A stretch of 64,000 nt of DNA, from contig NZ_LQBP01000003.1 of NCBI RefSeq assembly GCF_001507545.1, positions 62,001 to 126,000 of the forward strand. The letters run 5' to 3'. Of the stretch, positions 8,490-15,948 are shown in pieces. Numbering within the stretch: the stretch's first letter is position 1; every line of letters begins with the position of its first letter. The notes beneath the pieces were generated by a model. That model was not told the DNA's origin, made no database searches, and saw nothing but the letters and a program-made list of their open reading frames with translations. The stretch comes from Ruegeria profundi. Its GTDB lineage: Bacteria > Pseudomonadota > Alphaproteobacteria > Rhodobacterales > Rhodobacteraceae. The translations under genes and the position numbers were made by a program.

Positions 8490-10124
8490 CTAGGTATTCA
8501 CCGCCGTTTCTATGGCTTGCGTCATACCCGCAGCCGAGGACCGGGGCAGGGCGATATGATCCGCGCCCAAGCGCTGAGCAAGATTTTGCAGCGGTTTCTG
8601 GGGGCGTATGGCAGTGTCGAGAACGACGCTTCGAACCTTGGAGGCGCGCAGCCAATCGGCAGTAAGCTCTGCGTCCTCGGCTGCCTTATTCCGGTCGCGC
8701 TGGCCGTCCAGCGCCACATTCGCCCGCCCGTCCGTCAGAAGGATCACGGTCGGGGTCATACCACGCTTCAGGGCGCTGCCCGCCATAAGCCCCGCGCAGT
8801 GCAGCCCATCGGCCAGTGGTGTCGCCCCGCCGCCGGGAAGAGCGGCCAGCCGCCGTTTGGCCAGAACAAGGGACCTGTTGGGCGGAAGCAGAATATCAGC
8901 TGACGAATTCCGGAACCCGATCAATGCGACGTGATCGCGATGCGAATAAGCCCGCGCCAACAGATGTTCGACCGCGCCCTTGGCCTCGTTCAGGCGGGCC
9001 CGCGCAGCAGAGCCTGAGGCATCGACAAGGAATATCAGCAGCCGCTCGGTCTGTGTTTCGAACCGTTTGAGGCAAATATCGCTTGGCAGGACGCTGATCC
9101 GGCCTTGCGTTGCACGGCGGAGTTTTTGCCACGGGGCCGCCATGCGCAGCGTGGCGATCAGATCGACGCGGCTGCGCCCGTCTGGCCTGCGGCGGCGAGG
9201 GGCGATGGGTCTGCCCCGTTGCCGCGCGATCCGTGAATCGCCCGCCCCGGTTCCGGTTGCCGTGGTGCGCTGCGCAAGGGCGCTCGGCAGAATACCATCC
9301 GGCAGGGCCATCCGTACGGCCTCGACCAGAACATCCTGATCAGGCATCCCTTTATTGTTCGTGGAAGGCTCGGGCGGTTCTGCCGCTTGTTCCTCTGGCT
9401 CCGGCTCAGATGTCGGCAAGCAAGTTGCGCGGTGTGAAAGCACCAACATCGCCGCGATTTCCAAGTCTTCGATGGACAGGGATAACCTGCCATTAAGGGC
9501 CGCGTTGCACCGCGCGGCCCGTAGGGCAAAGTATGGCGCGCGCAGGCTGTCGATGCCCAACCGGGTCGACAACTGAACCAGCGTCGAGATGTCCTCTGCC
9601 GATGTCTGGACCATCGGCAACGCAGCGCGGGCCGCCATCAATTTGTCAGTGCCAAGATCCCGAGGCTCAGTGATGCGAAGATCGGTCAGATCGATACGAA
9701 ACGCCACACGGTCTGAGAGGGCAAGGGGCAACGTCTCGTCAGGGTCTGCGCCTTCGTCAAAGGCGACCAGGCAGGACTGTCCCGCATCAAGCTGTGCAGC
9801 CAGTTTTGCCGCCAATTCAGCAGGGCAGCGCTCAGCCATACTCAGGTGATAGGCGGATGGTTTGGTCAGCAGACCGGGGCGATAGACTGGCCGACCACAG
9901 GACAAGGTTGCCGCAAAATCCATAGAGGCAAACAGTTCGGCATCGGACAGTGACCTGTGCAGCCGCTGCTTTGGCAGGCCCAGGTCCGGCATGGCTGCAA
10001 CAAACATATCGCGCGCAGGACCTGCGCGGGCCCGCAAGACAAGCCCGCCCAGTCCCACCGGATCAACGGCAAACAGGCGCAGCGTTTGCCAGACTTGCGC
10101 CCAGGGGTCGGGCATGGATGTCAT
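8490..10124 (-). CDS. bchD: Magnesium chelatase subunit D
   Basis: A 544-residue subunit of the Mg-protoporphyrin IX chelatase (BchH-BchI-BchD), the first committed step of bacteriochlorophyll synthesis. The N-terminal third is a degenerate AAA-like module lacking a Walker A motif; a Pro/Glu-rich linker (EPEPEEQAAEPPEPS) follows, then a basic RGRPIAPRRRRPDGR stretch, and the C-terminal ~200 residues are a von Willebrand A domain with the MIDAS motif DASGSAA and later LLTDGRAN. This is the usual three-part BchD architecture and length. Its start overlaps the bchI stop by 4 bases (ATGA), implying translational coupling. Confidence 0.96.
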   Translation of the reverse strand: MTSMPDPWAQVWQTLRLFAVDPVGLGGLVLRARAGPARDMFVAAMPDLGLPKQRLHRSLSDAELFASMDFAATLSCGRPVYRPGLLTKPSAYHLSMAERCPAELAAKLAAQLDAGQSCLVAFDEGADPDETLPLALSDRVAFRIDLTDLRITEPRDLGTDKLMAARAALPMVQTSAEDISTLVQLSTRLGIDSLRAPYFALRAARCNAALNGRLSLSIEDLEIAAMLVLSHRATCLPTSEPEPEEQAAEPPEPSTNNKGMPDQDVLVEAVRMALPDGILPSALAQRTTATGTGAGDSRIARQRGRPIAPRRRRPDGRSRVDLIATLRMAAPWQKLRRATQGRISVLPSDICLKRFETQTERLLIFLVDASGSAARARLNEAKGAVEHLLARAYSHRDHVALIGFRNSSADILLPPNRSLVLAKRRLAALPGGGATPLADGLHCAGLMAGSALKRGMTPTVILLTDGRANVALDGQRDRNKAAEDAELTADWLRASKVRSVVLDTAIRPQKPLQNLAQRLGADHIALPRSSAAGMTQAIETAVNT

Positions 10125-11128
10125 GCAAGAACCTCATCCAGCGCACGCCGAACACGGGAGACCGAGCCGGCCTCATCCATCGGATCGCGGCGTAGCCGAT
10201 GAGCTAACGCAATCGGCGCGATGCGGCGGATATGGCGGCGCGTGACCGAGGCCGCGCCTTCGTAAGCCGCCAGTGCACGGCAGGCGCGCAGCAAGGTCAG
10301 CTCTCCGCGCAGGCCGTCCGATCCAAGCGCGATGCACAGTTCAGCACAGTCGCGCAGTTCTCTTTTGCGGACCTTGATATCAGGTAAAATGTCGCGAGCT
10401 GTCAGGATCGCGCCGCGGACGCGGGTATCCTCGCGGTGCCATTTCTTCAGGAACTTGTCTGGCTGCATCTCGAACGCGTCGCGGCGTTGCACGACCTCGA
10501 CCCGCTGATCGATATCGTCGGGGGATCGCACCTCGACCGATAATCCGAATCGGTCCAGCAATTGCGGACGCAGTTCGCCTTCCTCGGGGTTGCCTGACCC
10601 GACCAGCACGAAACGGGCAGGATGGCGGATCGAAAGCCCCTCGCGTTCGACCACGTTTTCGCCGGTTTGTGCGACATCCAACAACAGGTCAACAAGATGA
10701 TCCTCCAGCAGATTTACCTCGTCTATGTAAAGATATCCCCGATTTGCCTGCGCAAGCAGTCCCGGCTGAAATGCCTTTTCACCGTTCACAAGGGCCCGTT
10801 CGATATCCAGCGCGCCGGTCACCCGATCCTCGGTCGCACCCAGTGGCAGATCGACGACCGGGGTCGGGTATTCATGAATTTCGGCGTTCTCTGGCAGCTC
10901 AACCCAGTCCGGACAAGCCGCGCGAGTTGCGGACTGAACCGGGCATCCTTCGACGGCTGAGATGGGCGGCAAAAGCGCAGCCAACGCGCGAACAGCGGTG
11001 GATTTGCCGGTGCCCCTGTCGCCAAAGACAAGGACACCGCCCAGTTTTGGATCAATCGCGGTCAGGATCATGGCGAGCTTCATCTGATCCTGACCAACAA
11101 TTGCGGAGAATGGAAACGCGTGCGTCAT
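10121..11128 (-). CDS. bchI: Magnesium chelatase ATPase subunit I
   Basis: A 335-residue AAA+ ATPase that drives Mg insertion as a hexamer with BchD. Walker A is GDRGTGKST (about residues 33-41), Walker B is YLYIDEVNLL, sensor 1 lies in VLVGSGNPEEG, and the arginine-containing LLDRFGL follows. The conserved insertion CPDWVELPENAEIHE typical of BchI/ChlI is present. The length matches the family. It overlaps crtA upstream and bchD downstream by 4 bases each, so this is the second gene of a tightly coupled operon under the crtA promoter and its PpsR-type operators. Confidence 0.97.
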   Translation of the reverse strand: MTHAFPFSAIVGQDQMKLAMILTAIDPKLGGVLVFGDRGTGKSTAVRALAALLPPISAVEGCPVQSATRAACPDWVELPENAEIHEYPTPVVDLPLGATEDRVTGALDIERALVNGEKAFQPGLLAQANRGYLYIDEVNLLEDHLVDLLLDVAQTGENVVEREGLSIRHPARFVLVGSGNPEEGELRPQLLDRFGLSVEVRSPDDIDQRVEVVQRRDAFEMQPDKFLKKWHREDTRVRGAILTARDILPDIKVRKRELRDCAELCIALGSDGLRGELTLLRACRALAAYEGAASVTRRHIRRIAPIALAHRLRRDPMDEAGSVSRVRRALDEVLA

Positions 11129-11841
11129 CTGTTGTCCTGACCCTCCTTCAAGACCACGGGGTGCTTCCCTTCCCAGTGGCCCGTTTCATTTATCACGTCG
11201 AACCTTGCGTAGAGCTCTTCGCGGAACCAATTGCCTTCGCGCACCGCCTTGACGGCCTCGGAATGGGGGCCGGGATTGCGGGCGAATGCGGCCATCGATC
11301 CGGTATCCGGCCAGATCGAGAATGTGATTTGATGAAAAAACGGAACTTCCCCCAAGCCGACCTTCATCAAAACGTCCGAGTTAACGCCGATCATCTGGCT
11401 AATGTCCGGCACGCGGCGCCAGAACCGCAGAAGAATACGGGGTTTCAGTGTCGCGCGCGTCAGTGCTGCGGTCAGCGGGCCAGTGGGGTCGGGGTCTTCG
11501 ACATGGAACGGATTGCGTCCCGACCATGCGCCCCGCGATGAGGTCGGGCGCAGATAGACTGTCCAGTGTTCGCTGGCATTTGCCCGATACCAGGAAAAGG
11601 GGCGCGCGGTCTGCAGCGTGTTTCGCGCGCTTTGTTCGTCCGCCCAGACGCATAGTATGGCCCAGACCGCCGTATTCGGGCGCGGAGTGAACCCTTCGCC
11701 GGTGCCGGAGCCGCAGAGTTTCCAGAACTCCAACCCACAAAGGCGCGACAGCGGCCAGCGCGCCAGCCCCATCATAGCAAAGGCGCTGAAACGGCGGGCA
11801 AAGCCGTCGAAACGGAACAGGCTCAGGGTTGCGACTTGAAT
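11125..11841 (-). CDS. crtA: Spheroidene monooxygenase; probable ATT start
   Basis: CrtA inserts oxygen at C-2 of spheroidene to make spheroidenone, the keto-carotenoid of aerobically grown purple bacteria. Family features seen: FRFDGFARRFSAFAMMGLARWPL at the N-terminus, then a long conserved core with FWKLCGSGTGEGFTP, ending near EGKHPVVLKEG. The homologous N-terminus (VATLSLFRFDGF) begins upstream of the first ATG at 11775, yet between the in-frame TGA at 11860-11862 and that ATG there is no ATG, GTG or TTG. GGAGG sits 7 bases before an ATT at 11841, which I take as the start (238 aa); CTG codons slightly downstream are the alternative. First gene of crtA-bchIDO. Confidence 0.88.
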   Translation of the reverse strand: MQVATLSLFRFDGFARRFSAFAMMGLARWPLSRLCGLEFWKLCGSGTGEGFTPRPNTAVWAILCVWADEQSARNTLQTARPFSWYRANASEHWTVYLRPTSSRGAWSGRNPFHVEDPDPTGPLTAALTRATLKPRILLRFWRRVPDISQMIGVNSDVLMKVGLGEVPFFHQITFSIWPDTGSMAAFARNPGPHSEAVKAVREGNWFREELYARFDVINETGHWEGKHPVVLKEGQDNR

Positions 11842-11857
11842 GATCGAACCTCCATAG

Positions 11858-11875
11858 TGTCAGTTTAGATTGACA
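11858..11875. promoter_or_regulatory. PpsR/CrtJ operator, crtA-proximal
   Basis: Perfect TGT-N12-ACA palindrome (TGTCAGTTTAGATTGACA), the operator recognised by PpsR/CrtJ. It lies only 17 bases before the presumed crtA start, overlapping the upstream stop codon of that frame, and 54 bases (start to start) from a second copy. A repressor here would cover the crtA promoter or early leader. PpsR is encoded in this same window. Confidence 0.85.
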
Positions 11876-11911
11876 TAACGGCGTCAAAATCGGAAGACTC
11901 TTCTATGAATG

Positions 11912-11929
11912 TGTCAATTTAAGTGAACA
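11912..11929. promoter_or_regulatory. PpsR/CrtJ operator, crtI-proximal
   Basis: Perfect TGT-N12-ACA palindrome (TGTCAATTTAAGTGAACA), 17 bases before the crtI ATG. Together with the copy at 11858-11875 it gives the divergent crtA/crtI intergenic region two operators, one near each gene, the arrangement expected for co-repression of both operons by oxidised PpsR. Confidence 0.85.
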
Positions 11930-11946
11930 GATTGGAACGTTAAGGC

Positions 11947-13497
11947 ATGACTCGCCTAGATCCGCAGTTGGTGAATGATGCGACCCCGGTTGGGGATGCG
12001 CGCTCGCACGCTGTGGTGATTGGTGCCGGTCTGGGTGGTCTGGCTGCGGCAATGCGGCTGGGGGCCAAAGGGTATCGCGTTACTGTTCTGGATCGGCTGG
12101 ATATGCCCGGCGGGCGGGGTTCGGCCCTTTGGCGCGACGGCCACCGGTTTGATCTGGGGCCCACCATCGTAACGGTGCCCCAGGTGTTTCGGGATCTTTG
12201 GGCAGGCTGCAATCGGGACTTCGACAAGGATGTCGAACTGATCGCGTTGGACCCGTTCTATGAAATCCGATGGCCGGACGGATCAAGTTTCGCGGCCCGC
12301 CAAGACCCAAACGCGATGGAGGCAGAGGTCGCAAGGCTGTCTCCGGACGATGTATCGGGCTTGCGACAGTTCCTGAAGGAAAGCGAGGCGCGGTATCGCT
12401 TTGGGTTCGAGGATTTGGGCCGTCGCCCGATGAACCGGTTAGGTGACCTGATCAAGGTTTTGCCGACCTTTGCCCGCATGCGCGCAGATCGTTCAGTCTA
12501 TGCCCACGCATCACGGCGTTTCAAAGACCCGCGTTTGCGAATGGCCTTCAGCTTTCACCCATTATTCATTGGCGGAGATCCGACGCAGGTGACGTCGATG
12601 TATATTCTGGTCAGTCATCTGGAAAAGGCGTTCGGCGTCCACTACGCCATTGGCGGTGTCGCCGCGATTGCCGAGGCGATGCGCAACGTCATTGCTGCGC
12701 AAGGCGGGTTGGTGCGTCAGAATGCCGAAGTGGATGAGATTTTGCTCTCGGAAGGTGCAGCCAAGGGCGTTCGGCTTTCGAATGCCGAGGTCATACCGGC
12801 CGACGTTGTTGTTTCAAACGCCGATCCGGGGCACACCTATTCCACGCTGCTGCGCAATGCGCCGCGCAAAAGGTGGACGGACGTAAAGCTCACGCGGACA
12901 CGGTGGTCCATGGGCCTGTTCGTTTGGTACTTCGGCACCCGGGGTACCCGCGATCTGTGGCCGGATGTAGGGCATCATACGATCCTGAACGGGCCGCGCT
13001 ATCGCGGGTTGATCCGGGATATTTTCCAGCAAGGACATATGGCTGACGACATGAGCCTTTATGTCCATCGACCATCGGTCACTGATCCTACCGCCGCGCC
13101 GGATGGCGATGATACCTTCTATGCCCTCAGCCCTGTGCCGCATTTGGGGCATGACAATCCGGTTGATTGGGCCGAGCACGCCGAAACTTACCGGCAGCGG
13201 GTTCAATCCGTGCTGGAGGATCAACTGTTGCCGGGGTTGGACCGGCATTTGACCGCATCCGAAGTCTTTACGCCCGATACGTTCCGCGACCGGTATCTTT
13301 CACCTTTGGGCTGTGGGTTCTCGATCGAACCCCGTATCCTGCAGAGCGCGTGGTTTCGCCCCCATAACGTGAGTGAAGAAGCCAAGGGGCTTTATCTGGT
13401 AGGTGCTGGAACGCATCCCGGAGCCGGGCTTCCCGGCGTGATCAGCAGTGCCGAGGTGCTGGCGAAACTGGTTCCCGATCCTGTGAGGGCGCCATGA
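11947..13497 (+). CDS. crtI: Phytoene desaturase (neurosporene-forming)
   Basis: A 516-residue FAD-dependent desaturase that converts phytoene to neurosporene in three dehydrogenations. The N-terminal dinucleotide-binding fold VIGAGLGGLAAAMRLGAKGYRVTVLD is intact, as is the C-terminal CrtI signature GLYLVGAGTHPGAGLPGVISSAEVLA. The middle contains the conserved FSFHPLFIGGDPTQVTSMYILV. Its length is that of purple-bacterial CrtI. The start at 11947 has AAGG just upstream. It overlaps crtB by 4 bases, and is transcribed away from crtA through the shared operator region. Confidence 0.96.
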   Translation: MTRLDPQLVNDATPVGDARSHAVVIGAGLGGLAAAMRLGAKGYRVTVLDRLDMPGGRGSALWRDGHRFDLGPTIVTVPQVFRDLWAGCNRDFDKDVELIALDPFYEIRWPDGSSFAARQDPNAMEAEVARLSPDDVSGLRQFLKESEARYRFGFEDLGRRPMNRLGDLIKVLPTFARMRADRSVYAHASRRFKDPRLRMAFSFHPLFIGGDPTQVTSMYILVSHLEKAFGVHYAIGGVAAIAEAMRNVIAAQGGLVRQNAEVDEILLSEGAAKGVRLSNAEVIPADVVVSNADPGHTYSTLLRNAPRKRWTDVKLTRTRWSMGLFVWYFGTRGTRDLWPDVGHHTILNGPRYRGLIRDIFQQGHMADDMSLYVHRPSVTDPTAAPDGDDTFYALSPVPHLGHDNPVDWAEHAETYRQRVQSVLEDQLLPGLDRHLTASEVFTPDTFRDRYLSPLGCGFSIEPRILQSAWFRPHNVSEEAKGLYLVGAGTHPGAGLPGVISSAEVLAKLVPDPVRAP

Positions 13498-14537
13498 TTG
13501 ATCCGCAAGACATGCAGTTCTGCCGGGATGCGATCCGGCATGGCTCGTTATCGTTTCACGCGGCGTCCCGACTTCTGCCACGCTCGGTTCGTGATCCAGC
13601 GTTGGCGCTCTATGCCTTCTGCCGGTTGGCTGATGATGAGGTCGACCTGAAAACGGAAAAAGCGGCTGCGGTTCTGATGCTGAAAGAACGGCTTGAGATG
13701 GTTTACGCCGGTCGCCCACGCAATGCTGCACCGGACCGGGCGTTTGCATCCCTGGTCGAGGATTTCGACATGCCCCGCGCCTTGCCCGAAGCCTTGTTGG
13801 AGGGTCTGGCATGGGATGCGATGGAACGGCGTTACGACGATCTACCCGAACTGATCGCATATTCCGCCCGTGTCGCCAGCGCGGTCGGGGTCATGATGTC
13901 GGTGCTGATGGGCGAGAGAAACGCGGATGCCTTGGCGCGTGCCTGCGATCTGGGCGTAGCGATGCAGTTGACCAATATTGCCCGAGACATAGGCGAAGAC
14001 GCGCGGGAAAACCGGCTCTACTTGCCGCTGGGCTGGTTGCAGCAAGAGGGTGTCGATCCCGATGAGTTCTTGGCGAACCCGCGTGCCGAACCGGGCATAC
14101 GCATCTGCGTCTCGCGTTTGCTCAGACATGCGCAACATTTGTATCAACGGTCCGAGGCTGGAATTGCCGAACTGCCTTTGCAGTGCCGTCCCGGTATCTA
14201 CGCGGCCAGGTTTGTTTATGCCGGGATTGGCGGCCAAATACGAAGGTCTGGCTTTGAAAGCGTGTCTCAGCGCGCGCGGACGGGGAAAGGTCAAAAACTC
14301 GGCTGGTTGGCGTGGTCTCTGTGGCGCACGGCGTTCAGCATGGTTGCACCCCATTCGCCACGGCTTTACGCTCGACCCTTGCCTGAAACCGCGTTTTTGG
14401 TCGATGCAGCCGCGCAGGACCGCCACGCGCAAACGGATTGGAGCGATACGTTGTACACCGCCTTCGCACAACTGCAGACGCAGGAACACGCCCGGCGGCG
14501 GCGTATGATGGCGTCTGTTCGGACCCATCTGCAATGA
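13494..14537 (+). CDS. crtB: Phytoene synthase
   Basis: A 347-residue prenyl-condensing enzyme joining two geranylgeranyl diphosphates into phytoene. Both aspartate-rich substrate-binding motifs are visible: LADDEVDLKTEKA and ARDIGEDAREN. The characteristic AMQLTNIARDIGED and NRLYLPLGWL stretch is intact, and the length matches the family. Its ATG overlaps the crtI stop and its TGA overlaps the start of tspO, so crtI-crtB-tspO form one coupled transcript. Confidence 0.96.
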   Translation: MIDPQDMQFCRDAIRHGSLSFHAASRLLPRSVRDPALALYAFCRLADDEVDLKTEKAAAVLMLKERLEMVYAGRPRNAAPDRAFASLVEDFDMPRALPEALLEGLAWDAMERRYDDLPELIAYSARVASAVGVMMSVLMGERNADALARACDLGVAMQLTNIARDIGEDARENRLYLPLGWLQQEGVDPDEFLANPRAEPGIRICVSRLLRHAQHLYQRSEAGIAELPLQCRPGIYAARFVYAGIGGQIRRSGFESVSQRARTGKGQKLGWLAWSLWRTAFSMVAPHSPRLYARPLPETAFLVDAAAQDRHAQTDWSDTLYTAFAQLQTQEHARRRRMMASVRTHLQ

Positions 14538-15019
14538 TGTTCGCGCTGTATTTCGTAATTTTCTTTGCGGCATGTATGGCCGCGGGCGCCACTGGGGGAA
14601 TGTTCCCCCCGGGAAAGTGGTATCGTGACCTGAACAAGCCGTCTTGGACGCCGCCAGACTGGCTGTTTCCTGTGGCTTGGACCTCGCTTTACGTCTGTAT
14701 GTCCTGGGCGGGCGCGCGCGCAGCGGTGCAGGGCGATGCAAGCCTCGCGCTGGCGCTGTGGGGGCTTCAGATCGCGATCAACACACTTTGGACCCCGGTG
14801 TTTTTTGGGCTGCGACGTCTACGCGCCGGGATGGTGGTGCTTAGCGCGCTTTGGGTCTCTGTCGCGGCGACCATGGTGGCGTTGTGGTCTGTCGACACTT
14901 TTGCGGGCCTCCTGTTTGTGCCCTACCTGATGTGGGTTAGCGTGGCCGCAGCGCTGAATTGGTCGGTTTTGCAGCTGAATCCCGAGGTCGCAAATAACCC
15001 GCCCGAAATCGAAACCTAA
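14534..15019 (+). CDS. tspO: TspO, tryptophan-rich sensory membrane protein
   Basis: A 161-residue five-helix membrane protein of the TspO/MBR family (earlier CrtK). It is rich in Trp and has the conserved GGMFPPGKWYRDLNKPSWTPPDWLF segment near the N-terminus and TLWTPVFFGLRRL in the middle. In Rhodobacter it modulates photosynthesis gene expression in response to oxygen, probably by handling tetrapyrrole intermediates in the outer membrane. The ATG at 14534 overlaps the crtB stop; an earlier in-frame start at 14438 would run deep into crtB and is rejected. Its stop overlaps the crtC stop tail to tail (CTAA shared). Confidence 0.93.
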   Translation: MMFALYFVIFFAACMAAGATGGMFPPGKWYRDLNKPSWTPPDWLFPVAWTSLYVCMSWAGARAAVQGDASLALALWGLQIAINTLWTPVFFGLRRLRAGMVVLSALWVSVAATMVALWSVDTFAGLLFVPYLMWVSVAAALNWSVLQLNPEVANNPPEIET

Positions 15020-15948
15020 AATCGCCAGCTTGGGCGGCGCGGTACCCGGACCGCAAGCATGGGTTTCAACAAAGGTGACCGAAACCGGCGCAAATCCAGC
15101 GCCTCATACACACCGGTTGTTTCCTCTCCACCCAGTTGGGTTTGCACCATTGCACGAGAGTAAAACGGTGCGTCGAGCATGTTCATGACCTGTTTGGGAC
15201 GATAACCGGTATCGGCCCGCGTTTCGCGCCGCACAGCCCACAAGCTGCGTTTCAAGCGCGTTTTGGGTTGCAACGCGGCGATTTCATGCTGGCCATCTTC
15301 ACCAAAAAACACAGCACTGTTCAGCACGCTGCCATCCAGTCGTTCCGCGTCATAAAAGCAGGTGCTGCCACCTTTGGTTGGAAAACGCCCCCAACTCCAT
15401 GTACTGAAATCCTCTTCCAGCGCTCTCGTTCCGAAATTCGCGTCGAAATAGCCATGTCCGCTCCACTTCCAGCCGCGGGCCGCAAGGTCGACATCTATGT
15501 GCGCAGTCGGGGCAAACGGGCGCCAGATATGGGCGGCGTCTTCGGTCAGCGGCATTTCAACTGCGGTTAACCCCGTTGGCCTTAATGTGACGCGCCCGCG
15601 CACCGGAGTGATCAATGGGGGCGCGCCCATCTCGTTGATATCAATTATCAGGTGGTTGCCGTCCCATCGCATCGACGACGGGCCAACGGTGATGCAGTCG
15701 CGCGCCTGCCGTAGCGCTGATCGCCCCCGATCCGTCATGGTAAAACGCCCGCCCGGACCATAGGTCGCTACATTGATGCAGACATGGTTTTGCGGGTCCT
15801 TCCGCCCGGACCACCGATACCACGGAGAAAAAACCGAACCGATAAAAGCTATGATCGAGATTGCCCGTGTCTGATCCTCGCTGATTCCGTCGACATACCA
15901 CCACGCATATCCGTTTGGCGGGACGCCAATGTCGAAATTCGGTCTTGC
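15016..15948 (-). CDS. crtC: Hydroxyneurosporene synthase (carotenoid 1,2-hydratase), start unresolved
   Basis: CrtC hydrates neurosporene and spheroidene precursors at C-1. The core is clear: GYAWWYVDGISEDQ, IIAFIGSVFSPWYRWSGRKDP, CINVATYGPGGRFTMTDRGR, then the long beta-rich C-terminal part. Recognisable similarity starts near 15945. In this frame there is no ATG, GTG or TTG between ~15945 and more than 200 bases upstream, nor in the first ~65 codons of the domain. The frame stays open to an ATG at 16230, but that extension is Arg/Ala-rich shadow of crtD. CrtC overlaps crtD by ~100 bases in the -1 frame. So a rare start (e.g. ATT at 15930), frameshifting or a sequence error must be considered. 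The end is certain; the start is not. Confidence 0.85.
   Translation of the reverse strand, partial: ARPNFDIGVPPNGYAWWYVDGISEDQTRAISIIAFIGSVFSPWYRWSGRKDPQNHVCINVATYGPGGRFTMTDRGRSALRQARDCITVGPSSMRWDGNHLIIDINEMGAPPLITPVRGRVTLRPTGLTAVEMPLTEDAAHIWRPFAPTAHIDVDLAARGWKWSGHGYFDANFGTRALEEDFSTWSWGRFPTKGGSTCFYDAERLDGSVLNSAVFFGEDGQHEIAALQPKTRLKRSLWAVRRETRADTGYRPKQVMNMLDAPFYSRAMVQTQLGGEETTGVYEALDLRRFRSPLLKPMLAVRVPRRPSWRF

Noticed and set aside
11399..11887. A minus-strand frame with an ATG at 11887 opposite the crtA region.
   Set aside because: It runs through crtA in another frame; the crtA frame clearly has the family sequence. Its ATG also lies upstream of both operators.
13842..14741. A 299-codon open frame on the minus strand opposite crtB and tspO.
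   Set aside because: Antisense shadow of crtB, with no ribosome-binding site and an improbable composition.
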